Source: a virus
Length of the DNA: 27,000 bases
Direction: 5' to 3' (one strand)
IMG/VR virus record: IMGVR_UViG_3300008111_000458
Location: 4,488-31,487 of that record
In this document: in pieces, positions 20,949-27,000 of the stretch
How the letters are laid out: each line of letters begins with the position of its first letter
How positions within the stretch are numbered: the first letter of the stretch is position 1
Notes under the pieces: model-generated
What the model saw: the letters and a program-made list of their open reading frames with translations, nothing else
The model's database searches: none
Told to the model about the DNA's origin: nothing
Position numbers and translations under genes: made by a program

Positions 20949-21287
20949 ATGAAAAATGCGTTCTTTTACAACACGCAAGATGTTCAGAAGATGAAAGACC
21001 TTATTCGTACAGGTCAACCTTTGTTACAAATTGCTAGAAATGAGCATGCCAACTTTAATGCTCCTCTTCAGGGCTTCTATTTAAAGCTCCAGAAACTGGC
21101 TAAATCTACAAGAAAGGTGAGAACCTGGGAAGGTCCCAAGAAACTTCGTAGAACCAAGAGGGAACTGTTTCAAGCAAGAGAGCAAGAGCAAGTTGCTAAA
21201 GGCTTTGTTGTTCCTCAAGGCACTACATTCGAGGGTACACCTAAAAAGGTGGAAATTTATGCTGATCACTTCCGTATTTATTTCTAA
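20949..21287 (+). CDS. Basic protein with helix-turn-helix-like N-terminus
   Basis: 112 residues, strongly basic in the middle (KSTRKVRTWEGPKKLRRTKR). The first 50 residues (FYNTQDVQKMKDLIRTGQPLLQIARNEHANFN) look like a helix-turn-helix as in small phage transcription factors that read 'QDVQKMKDLI..G.PL.QIA', followed by a basic arm. DNA binding is a reasonable inference; the target is unknown. It is preceded by its own 32-nt AT-rich leader. Confidence 0.68.
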   Translation: MKNAFFYNTQDVQKMKDLIRTGQPLLQIARNEHANFNAPLQGFYLKLQKLAKSTRKVRTWEGPKKLRRTKRELFQAREQEQVAKGFVVPQGTTFEGTPKKVEIYADHFRIYF

Positions 21288-21307
21288 TCTCTAAATCCTA
21301 CATCCTT

Positions 21308-21532
21308 ATGCGTCCCACAACATCTATTCTAGTGTATCGCTCCATATGGAGCCCAGTCAAACCCTTAGTTTATTCAGATGACTCTCAAGACAGTGCTGTA
21401 AATTCTTTTATGGACACGCTGCTTAGAGTGAAACTACACACAAAACGTCTGACGATCACTGCTAATAAATACTTTTATCAGCCGTCAGATGATTACAAAA
21501 CTTTCGTTGTTCGTATGCGAAAAATTAAGTAG
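21308..21532 (+). CDS. Small basic unknown protein
   Basis: 74 residues, basic (MRPTTSILVYRSIWSPVKPL, ending FVVRMRKIK), predicted beta-rich. No motif recognised. It is the last gene before a terminator. Confidence 0.62.
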   Translation: MRPTTSILVYRSIWSPVKPLVYSDDSQDSAVNSFMDTLLRVKLHTKRLTITANKYFYQPSDDYKTFVVRMRKIK

Positions 21533-21549
21533 GTTTGTCTTTCTTCATC

Positions 21550-21587
21550 AATTCCTGCCCTCTGAAATATGGGGGTGGGAATTTTTT
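21550..21587 (+). terminator. Intrinsic terminator
   Basis: AATTCCTGCCC pairs with GGGGTGGGAATT (G-T pairs in the middle) around an AT-rich loop, followed by TTTTTT. Confidence 0.8.
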
Positions 21588-21609
21588 AACACACTAAAAT
21601 ACATTTATT

Positions 21610-21954
21610 ATGGAACCTTACACATGTTCCTATTGTGGAAAAGACACTTCAGGTGTAGATTATGATTATTTATCGGGGTACGATCACCTTTCTTGTGCCC
21701 TTGAAGCAGAAATGAAAGAAAAAGGTGAGTATGACACCTGCGTACTATGTGGTGTAGAAACACCCTACAAGCGTAATGTACATATTGATTTACGCACAGG
21801 ATATATAGAAGGAGCTGGACAGCTCTGTAAAGCGTGCTATGATAGAGGCACAGAACGCAGGCAAATTCTCATCCCTGCAGACATAATTTACAACACTCCT
21901 AATGATATGGAACTAGGAGCAAAGGTGAGAATGATTTACAATCAAACTATGTAA
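21610..21954 (+). CDS. Zinc-finger protein with two Cys clusters
   Basis: 114 residues. The first cluster is CSYCG (6-10) with a further H/C pair in DHLSC; the second is CVLCG (about 44-48) with CKACYD (about 75-80). This is enough for two zinc sites of the ribbon/treble-clef type. The C-terminal 30 residues are soluble and mixed. Likely a nucleic-acid or protein adaptor; the specific family is not known to me. It is the first gene after the terminator at 21587 and starts the transcript that leads to the polymerase. Confidence 0.75.
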   Translation: MEPYTCSYCGKDTSGVDYDYLSGYDHLSCALEAEMKEKGEYDTCVLCGVETPYKRNVHIDLRTGYIEGAGQLCKACYDRGTERRQILIPADIIYNTPNDMELGAKVRMIYNQTM

Positions 21955-21955
21955 T

Positions 21956-22111
21956 ATGATACATTTATTTAAATGGGCAGCAACAGGATTAGGTATTGTA
22001 TGCTCTTTCCCTCTTATTGCTTTTGGGGCACTGTGCTCTCTTGTAGCATGGGATTCCAAATATTTTGATCAAGTTAATGACTGTGTATTCAACGTCATAG
22101 GTGATCTCTAA
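21956..22111 (+). CDS. 51-residue membrane peptide
   Basis: Begins MIHLFKWAATGLGIVCSFPL, with one hydrophobic segment at about residues 5-31 (IVCSFPLIAFGALCSLVAW) and a short acidic tail (VNDCVFNVIGDL). The ATG is 2 nt after the stop of the zinc-finger gene, so the two are coupled. Too short for common gene finders. It probably spans the membrane once; the role is unknown. Confidence 0.65.
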   Translation: MIHLFKWAATGLGIVCSFPLIAFGALCSLVAWDSKYFDQVNDCVFNVIGDL

Positions 22112-22129
22112 CAATTAAAATAACACATT

Positions 22130-22351
22130 ATGGCTCGCAAAAGAATAGATGCAGAAGAAACTGCTAGACTAGAAATAGTTTGTAACGATGCTCACGAGTG
22201 CTCTGTTAAATTCACAGGAGACAAAGTGGCTATGATGGCAGCATTTGCAGGACTTTTGGAAGATGAGAGTGAAGATAATCTAGTGCACGATTTTATAGAA
22301 TCTGCAATATCTTTAGTTGAAATGGTAAAAAAAGAACGCGATAAAGAATGA
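22130..22351 (+). CDS. Small unknown protein coupled to the polymerase
   Basis: 73 residues, acidic, helical (LVHDFIESAISLVEMVKKER). Its stop overlaps the DNA polymerase start in an ATGA junction, so its translation is coupled to it. No motif is recognised. A small accessory of the replisome is possible by position. Confidence 0.7.
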   Translation: MARKRIDAEETARLEIVCNDAHECSVKFTGDKVAMMAAFAGLLEDESEDNLVHDFIESAISLVEMVKKERDKE

Positions 22352-24303
22352 ACGTAGTTATATACGATATAGAAACTCTCAAAGAATATTTCCTAGTGGT
22401 TGCTCTTATTCCTGGAGAGCCATACAGGGTGTTTAAAGTGAACAAGGATGTAAACATGCTAGATGCATTTATCAAGTTCACTGAAGAGCACAAAGACCAC
22501 TATTGGGTGGGCTATAACAACCTACGCTTTGACTCTCAAGTGGTAGAATGGATAATACGCAACCATGAGAATTGGTACGAGCTTTCTAGCATAGAAATAT
22601 GTGCCAAGATAGCTCAAAAGGCAGCTGATGTTATTCATGACGCTAACTATGATGTGTTCCCAGAATACAAAGAATCAGATTTATCCCTGCGCCAAATAGA
22701 TCTTTTCAAGATTCACCACTTCGATAATAAAAATCGGAGGGTGAGTCTGAAAAGACTAGAGTTTGAGATGGATCTTGAGAACATTGAAGAGATGCCTATA
22801 CAGCATGATAAAGATGGTATGACAAATGAGGACATTGTGCTCACAACAGAATACTGTCTTAATGATGTATGGGCCACTTATCAGTTCTATCTGGTCACTA
22901 TAGGCCAGACAGACCATCCTCTCTATAAAGGTGATAACAGGATAGAACTCAGACAGGATATACAGGAGGAGTTTGGCATTCCATGTCTCAATTACTCTGA
23001 CAGTAAGATTGGTGATGAAATGATTAAGAAGTACTACTGCCAGGAAAAGGGAATGGATTACAAAGACCTGCCTAAAAAGGGATTCTTCACAAAATACACA
23101 GCTGTAAAGGAGTGTATTGCACCCTATGTAGCATTCCAAACGCCTGAGCTACAGCACTTTCTAGAACGTATTAGAAAGATAAAGCTAGGTGCACAGGATG
23201 ACTTTAAGGAAGAGCTGCATTTCTATGGGAATGTCTATTCATTCATGAAAGGTGGTTTACATACAGAGAACACACCCAGAATATTTGAAGCAGATGAGGA
23301 GTATGAAATAATAGACTGGGATGTAAGTTCGTATTATCCAGCCATCATCATCAATAATGGACGCTATCCAAGGCATTTGGGTAAAGAATTCCTACAGGGC
23401 TATAAGACAATGTTTGAGAAGAGGTTGGAACTCAAGCCTTTAGCTAAGAAGGACAAGAAAATCAAGGGCATTGTAGGGGCTCTAAAGCTCGCTGTAAACT
23501 CTGTTTATGGTAAGAGCTCTGATATGCAGTCCTGGATTTATGACAGGCAGCTCACCATGTTCACCACTATTACAGGTGAACTGAGCCTAATGATGCTTAT
23601 TGAGGCTTATGAACTAGCTGGTATCAATGTGATAAGTGCAAACACTGATGGTGTCACTATTAGGATTAAAAAGACCCTAATAGCCAAGATGCATGAGATA
23701 AATGCATGGTGGAGCGAGCTTACAGGCTATGAGCTAGAAAGAGCTGACTACCAGAAGATTATCTTTTCCACTGTAAATGACTATCTTGCAATAAAAACTG
23801 ATGGAGAAGTTAAGAAGAAAGGTGATTTTCTCACGGATTTCGAGCTTCATAAGAACAAGTCAGCACGCATTGTACCACTGGCTCTTGAGCAATATTTTGT
23901 TCATAATATACCTGTTAGTGATACTATTCGCGGTCATAGTGTTATCTATGACTTCTGCCTCAGGCAAAAAGCTAGTAAAGACTTCCATTATGAAGGTATC
24001 AACCGCTCTACAGGCGAAAAAACTGTCTATCACAAGCTCATCCGTTACTACATATCTAACACGGGTGAGAAACTTCTTAAAGTGAAAAATGAGCATTCTG
24101 ATAGTGGTGCTGCTGATATATCACAGGTGGAGGCTGGTGAGTGGGTGGCTACAGTGTGTAACCATCTACCTAAAGACACCCCTTTAGATAACATCAACTA
24201 CACCTATTACATAGAGCGTGCTGAGAAACTCATTAGGAAAATACAAACAGAAGGAAAGGGTAAACAGATAGTTGTTGATCCTAATCAATTAACATTGTTC
24301 TGA
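22348..24303 (+). CDS. Family B DNA polymerase with 3'-5' exonuclease
   Basis: 651 residues; replicates the phage genome. Exonuclease motifs: Exo I YDIET with D7 and E9, Exo II GYNNLRFD (55-62) with D62, Exo III YCLNDV with D173. Polymerase motifs: A is DWDVSSYYP with catalytic D325, B is LKLAVNSVYG (K380, N384, Y387), C is ANTDGV with D434. In motif C the usual first Asp of DTDS is Asn and the final Ser is Gly. The catalytically essential second Asp remains, so the enzyme should be active. Exo and Pol sites are intact. It is shorter than T4 or RB69 polymerase, in the range of compact phage family B enzymes. It overlaps both neighbours by 1-4 nt. Confidence 0.92.
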   Translation: MNVVIYDIETLKEYFLVVALIPGEPYRVFKVNKDVNMLDAFIKFTEEHKDHYWVGYNNLRFDSQVVEWIIRNHENWYELSSIEICAKIAQKAADVIHDANYDVFPEYKESDLSLRQIDLFKIHHFDNKNRRVSLKRLEFEMDLENIEEMPIQHDKDGMTNEDIVLTTEYCLNDVWATYQFYLVTIGQTDHPLYKGDNRIELRQDIQEEFGIPCLNYSDSKIGDEMIKKYYCQEKGMDYKDLPKKGFFTKYTAVKECIAPYVAFQTPELQHFLERIRKIKLGAQDDFKEELHFYGNVYSFMKGGLHTENTPRIFEADEEYEIIDWDVSSYYPAIIINNGRYPRHLGKEFLQGYKTMFEKRLELKPLAKKDKKIKGIVGALKLAVNSVYGKSSDMQSWIYDRQLTMFTTITGELSLMMLIEAYELAGINVISANTDGVTIRIKKTLIAKMHEINAWWSELTGYELERADYQKIIFSTVNDYLAIKTDGEVKKKGDFLTDFELHKNKSARIVPLALEQYFVHNIPVSDTIRGHSVIYDFCLRQKASKDFHYEGINRSTGEKTVYHKLIRYYISNTGEKLLKVKNEHSDSGAADISQVEAGEWVATVCNHLPKDTPLDNINYTYYIERAEKLIRKIQTEGKGKQIVVDPNQLTLF

Positions 24304-24758
24304 TGGAAAAGAAAAAACCAAAAGGCCTCAGACCAAACATGGGTGATAAATACAAAAACCTACGCTCTGAGCTGTGTTTTGTAAACTACAAGGATAAGGA
24401 GATAATAAAACTGTGCTACATATGTGACAGTTCCTACACAGAAGTGTGGGATAGAAAGGAATTCATTGAAGAAGTGAAGAAATTTCACTTCTTCCTTGTT
24501 CCTAAAGAGAAAATTACAAGACTAAACATTGCAGATCATCTACTTGAATACCAACTAAATATGATTGGTAAAACTATGGCTGAAGCTAGAAAAGATGATA
24601 TGTGGTATCACAATTGGACATTCACACAAAAGCAATATGAGCTTTTTAGAGCGTATGCTATACCGCTCATCAAGAAAACATTTAGATGTAACACCAAGAA
24701 GGCCACACAAACATTTGACTGGTTCAATCTGCAGTTTGGTCTTCGCCTTAAAGACTAA
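24303..24758 (+). CDS. Unknown protein following the polymerase
   Basis: 151 residues, basic, predicted helical C-terminal half (AYAIPLIKKTFRCNTKKATQ then TFDWFNLQFGLRLKD) after a beta-like N-terminal part (RSELCFVNYKDKEIIKLCYI). It starts inside the polymerase stop (TGATGG, 1-nt overlap), so translation is coupled and a replication role is likely. No motif seen; a processivity or primase accessory is conceivable but unsupported. Confidence 0.7.
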   Translation: MEKKKPKGLRPNMGDKYKNLRSELCFVNYKDKEIIKLCYICDSSYTEVWDRKEFIEEVKKFHFFLVPKEKITRLNIADHLLEYQLNMIGKTMAEARKDDMWYHNWTFTQKQYELFRAYAIPLIKKTFRCNTKKATQTFDWFNLQFGLRLKD

Positions 24759-24763
24759 CACCC

Positions 24764-24922
24764 ATGTTCTGGATTATTTTAATTGCAGCTCTACTATTTG
24801 TAGGCTGGATAACATATGAACTTCATCGTGCTCCTTTAATGGAGGATGAGAATGATACACTTTATGACCCAACCACTACATGTTGGGATGATGACAAGAA
24901 TCACACAGAAGGAAGCTTTTAA
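24764..24922 (+). CDS. 52-residue membrane protein
   Basis: N-terminal hydrophobic helix (WIILIAALLFVGWITYEL, residues 3-20) followed by an acidic, soluble tail (MEDENDTLYDPTTTCWDDDK). Type III/N-in single-span topology is plausible. The ATG is 5 nt after the previous stop and there is no other gene in this gap. Function unknown. Confidence 0.68.
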   Translation: MFWIILIAALLFVGWITYELHRAPLMEDENDTLYDPTTTCWDDDKNHTEGSF

Positions 24923-24932
24923 AAAATTACAT

Positions 24933-25022
24933 ATGGACAGATTTGAATACTCCCAAAGAGCGGTATTTTGGGGATGCATTTGCATTGCCCTTCTTTTATT
25001 AATTGCTAAAATTATAAGCTAA
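24933..25022 (+). CDS. 29-residue membrane peptide
   Basis: A very short frame in operon phase: MDRFEYSQRAVFWGCICIAL then LLLIAKIIS. It has a polar start and one hydrophobic helix to the end. ATG context (TTACATATGG) matches other starts here, and the stop is 1 nt before the next ATG. The packing supports translation, but at this length it could be chance. Confidence 0.5.
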   Translation: MDRFEYSQRAVFWGCICIALLLLIAKIIS

Positions 25023-25023
25023 T

Positions 25024-25278
25024 ATGAATAGAGAAGATGATTGTTTGTATCAATTAACAGATGAAACAGGTGATGCATATTACAATTACATTGTTCTATG
25101 TGGAGAACCTTGGGCTCATAGAGAAGTGAGAAAACATGAAGCTGCTTTATACACGTATGGAGAGATGCTTACAGCAAAAGCTTATTTTTCTAGAAAAAAA
25201 ATAAGAACATATGAGCAAAAAGTTGACAAACCTGGATACAAAAAGAAAACAAATGACAAACCAACAGAAATTTCCTGA
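25024..25278 (+). CDS. Small unknown protein
   Basis: 84 residues. It begins with an acidic, aromatic segment (DDCLYQLTDETGDAYYNYIV) followed by a basic C-terminus (KAYFSRKKIRTYEQKVDKPG). No known motif. It starts 1 nt after the preceding peptide's stop and overlaps the next gene. Confidence 0.65.
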   Translation: MNREDDCLYQLTDETGDAYYNYIVLCGEPWAHREVRKHEAALYTYGEMLTAKAYFSRKKIRTYEQKVDKPGYKKKTNDKPTEIS

Positions 25279-25456
25279 GGACTTTGAACGCGAAGCATTC
25301 AAAGATGCTATATATTTGCAAGAGGAGCAGGAGATGATTATGAGAGAGATTAATGAAGAAGAACATCGTCTTCCTGCCACCATCACTATAATAGGACCTC
25401 TACCAGAAAAAAAGAAGGAAGAAAATGAAGTTGAATGTAACACTCTACCATTTTGA
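25253..25456 (+). CDS. Small charged helical protein
   Basis: 67 residues from the ATG at 25253 (an upstream in-frame ATG at 25211 would overlap the previous gene by 68 nt). It begins MTNQQKFPEDFEREAFKDAI and is rich in Glu (LQEEQEMIMREINEEEH), ending KKKEENEVECNTLPF. It overlaps the next gene by 32 nt. No function recognised; a coiled helix suggests a binding partner for replication proteins. Confidence 0.62.
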   Translation: MTNQQKFPEDFEREAFKDAIYLQEEQEMIMREINEEEHRLPATITIIGPLPEKKKEENEVECNTLPF

Positions 25457-26048
25457 AGAGCTAATCAAAAAGACCTACTCACTGGATTTGATTTTCTTGC
25501 TCAAGATGCTTGAAGAAGGAATAGACACTACAGAGCTCTGTGCAAACAGTGTAAGAGTGTGCAACCTATTTCAAACGCTTGAACGCAAAGGACTCATTGG
25601 AACAGATCAAAAGCTCACATTACAAGGCAAAGAACTTCTCTCATTTATGGAATCAGAAGGAGAAGTGAAAATAGCTAAGAAGAAAGCTGGTCCATCAGAA
25701 TTTGAAGAGTGGTGGAAAGCCTATCCTGGTACAGATACATTCACACACAAGGGTAAAAGATTTACAGGATCTAGAAGCCTTAGACAGAACAAGGATGAAT
25801 GTAGGCTGAGGTTTGAAAAGATACTACTGGAGGGTGAATATACACTGGCTGATATGCTTGCAGCTCTCAAATTTGATGTGGAGCAGAAGAAAGAAAACTC
25901 TGTTAAAACAGGGGCTAACAAACTTACATACATGCAAAATAGTCTCACCTATCTCAACCAGCGTAGCTTTGAACCTTATATAGAGCTTGTTAGAGAAGGT
26001 GCACAAGTGGAAGAGGCTAATAAACCAACAGGAGGAACAGATATATGA
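25425..26048 (+). CDS. Helicase-loader / replisome organiser-like protein
   Basis: 207 residues. The N-terminal ~75 residues look like a small winged-helix domain (LFQTLERKGLIGTDQKLTLQ). The C-terminal part opens with SEFEEWWKAYPG and continues through KDECRLRFEKILLEGEYTLA and LTYMQNSLTYLNQRSFEPYI. The 'F..WW.AYP' opening followed by 'W/RF.K....' helices is the common C-terminal domain of phage replication initiators and DnaT/helicase-loader-like proteins. Its place two genes before a DnaB-like helicase supports loader function. It overlaps both neighbours. No ATPase motif, so it is not of the DnaC type. Confidence 0.65.
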   Translation: MKLNVTLYHFEELIKKTYSLDLIFLLKMLEEGIDTTELCANSVRVCNLFQTLERKGLIGTDQKLTLQGKELLSFMESEGEVKIAKKKAGPSEFEEWWKAYPGTDTFTHKGKRFTGSRSLRQNKDECRLRFEKILLEGEYTLADMLAALKFDVEQKKENSVKTGANKLTYMQNSLTYLNQRSFEPYIELVREGAQVEEANKPTGGTDI

Positions 26049-26227
26049 AAAACTATAAAATTGAAATTAGCAGAACAGACTATAGAGTTAAAACTTTTGA
26101 GGTTTCTGCAGAAAACCAGGATGCAGCAATTGATGTTGCGATGCAACAAGCATATGATTACGACTGGCATGATTCTCCTACAGGAGGATCAGATTATGAA
26201 GTTGAAGAAGTTATATCAGCTGAATAA
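26045..26227 (+). CDS. Small DpnD/PcfM-like protein
   Basis: 60 residues: MKNYKIEISRTDYRVKTFEV, then ENQDAAIDVAMQQAYDYDWH and an acidic end. A strand-strand-helix pattern with an 'ENQDAAIDVA' helix resembles the short DpnD/PcfM-type C-terminal domain found in phage and plasmid proteins, whose function is not established. It overlaps the loader-like gene by 4 nt (ATGA) and precedes the helicase by 12 nt. Confidence 0.65.
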   Translation: MKNYKIEISRTDYRVKTFEVSAENQDAAIDVAMQQAYDYDWHDSPTGGSDYEVEEVISAE

Positions 26228-26239
26228 AAAACAAATAGA

Positions 26240-27000
26240 ATGAGTTTTGAGCAGTTAAAACAGGAGGTGCAGCAGGGCCTTGATGGTAGAAATGGGGGTA
26301 TTCCCATGGGATTTGACAGGCTGAATAGATATATTGGTATACGTAAGAGTATGTATTTCCTTGTGGGTGGTTTGACAGGTTCAGGCAAAACTAGCTTTAT
26401 AGATGATGCTTTTGTGCTCAATCCATTTGACTGGTATATCAGTCATAGCGACCCAAAAATCAAGCTACGCATCATATATCGTTCAATGGAGCGTACAAGA
26501 GTGTATAAGCTAGCTAAATGGGTGAGTAGAAAGATATTTCTAGACCATGGCATCATCATTCCTGTTACAAAGCTCCTAGGCTGGACAGACAGAATGAACC
26601 ATGATGAGCATGATTTATTCCTCATGTATGAAGACTATATGGGAAGGATGGATGAGGTGATCACCATCATTGATGGACCAGAAAACCCCGTAGGTATTGC
26701 TAAAGAACTCAAGGCTCATGCACTACAGCATGGCAGAATAGAACAAGTGGATGAGTATAATAAGCGATATTTCCCAAATAATGAGCGAGAAATCACCCTT
26801 GTTATAATTGACCATATAGGCCTTTTAAAGACCACCAAGGACCAAACCACTAAAAAGCAGGCTATTGACAAGATGAGTGATGAGCTAAGATTTGCTCGTG
26901 ACTTCTATGGGTATACACCTGTTGTTGTTAGCCAGTTCAATCGTGACATCAGCAATCCTATTAGGATAAAGAACGGTGATGTAGAGCCTCAGCTAGAAGA
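26240..27000 (+). CDS. DnaB-like replicative helicase (3' end outside the window)
   Basis: The first 253 codons are visible. The protein begins almost directly with the RecA-type core: GIPMGFDRLNRYIG (20-33), Walker A GLTGSGKTS (44-52), Walker B LVIIDHIGLL, then a VVVSQFNRDIS segment (the DnaB H3-type motif). The usual ~150-residue N-terminal domain of DnaB, which contacts primase and loader, is missing, so this is a compact helicase core. It unwinds DNA at the phage fork and works with the nearby polymerase and loader-like protein. The opening pattern resembles replicative helicases of crAss-like phages. Confidence 0.88.
   Translation, partial: MSFEQLKQEVQQGLDGRNGGIPMGFDRLNRYIGIRKSMYFLVGGLTGSGKTSFIDDAFVLNPFDWYISHSDPKIKLRIIYRSMERTRVYKLAKWVSRKIFLDHGIIIPVTKLLGWTDRMNHDEHDLFLMYEDYMGRMDEVITIIDGPENPVGIAKELKAHALQHGRIEQVDEYNKRYFPNNEREITLVIIDHIGLLKTTKDQTTKKQAIDKMSDELRFARDFYGYTPVVVSQFNRDISNPIRIKNGDVEPQLE

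Noticed and set aside
1-27000. Stop-codon recoding (TAG or TGA read as amino acid) as in some crAss-like phages
   Set aside because: Long genes on both strands are open in the standard code, and TAG (end of the AAA+ gene), TGA (end of the polymerase) and TAA all serve as ordinary stops with close downstream starts. No suppressor tRNA was seen.
1-27000. CRISPR arrays, insertion sequences, integrase, reverse transcriptase or diversity-generating repeats
   Set aside because: No regularly spaced repeats, no transposase or recombinase motifs, no reverse-transcriptase motif and no template/variable repeat pair were found.

Overview
The window is part of a tailed dsDNA phage genome, most likely a crAss-like phage (Crassvirales) infecting a Bacteroidales host. 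The evidence is the leftward head module (large terminase, 837-residue portal with a Gln-rich C-terminus, acidic scaffold-like protein, 517-residue crAss-type major capsid protein, connector-like proteins), an IHF/HU-like protein upstream of the terminase, and the divergent replication module (family B DNA polymerase, helicase-loader-like protein, RecA-type helicase). A Bacteroides-type promoter (TTTG, 20 nt, TAnnTTTG) and AT-rich translation starts without strong Shine-Dalgarno sequences agree with this. TAA, TAG and TGA all end genes and long frames are uninterrupted, so the standard code is used here.

Layout. Positions 1-11921 are transcribed leftward as one tightly overlapping operon. In transcription order it holds a winged-helix protein, an IHF-like protein, a zinc-ribbon protein, small unknowns, a TerS-position protein, TerL, portal, a 77-residue unknown, a HExxH metallopeptidase-like protein, the scaffold-like protein, the major capsid protein, a strongly structured intercistronic RNA, two connector/ring candidates and the start of the next structural gene. 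Positions 11922-12248 are a divergent control region containing C-tracts, a perfect GGGGATATCCCC palindrome and the leftward promoter. Positions 12249-27000 are transcribed rightward. This part starts with small genes separated by terminators, G-tract and dyad elements and a gene-free stretch (13125-13511) that looks like a folded non-coding RNA or origin. Next come a membrane/lipoprotein cluster, a terminator-bounded unit with two paralogous small proteins plus a MoxR-type AAA+ ATPase and a VWA-domain protein (15073-18530), a run of small unknown genes (18709-22351), and the replication genes (22348-27000). The helicase is cut by the window end.

How it fits together. The left operon packages DNA and builds the head and neck. 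Its first genes are DNA-binding proteins that may regulate the operon or take part in packaging. The right operon replicates DNA (polymerase, loader, helicase) and carries many small, mostly unrecognised proteins typical of host take-over regions. Several short sequences recur only or mainly between genes: AATATAGCATTA, TTTTCACCACAT, palindromes of the form CTGT-NN-ACAG, and a leader repeat before three consecutive genes. They probably form a phage-specific regulatory code. No tRNA, CRISPR array, insertion sequence, integrase or reverse transcriptase was found.
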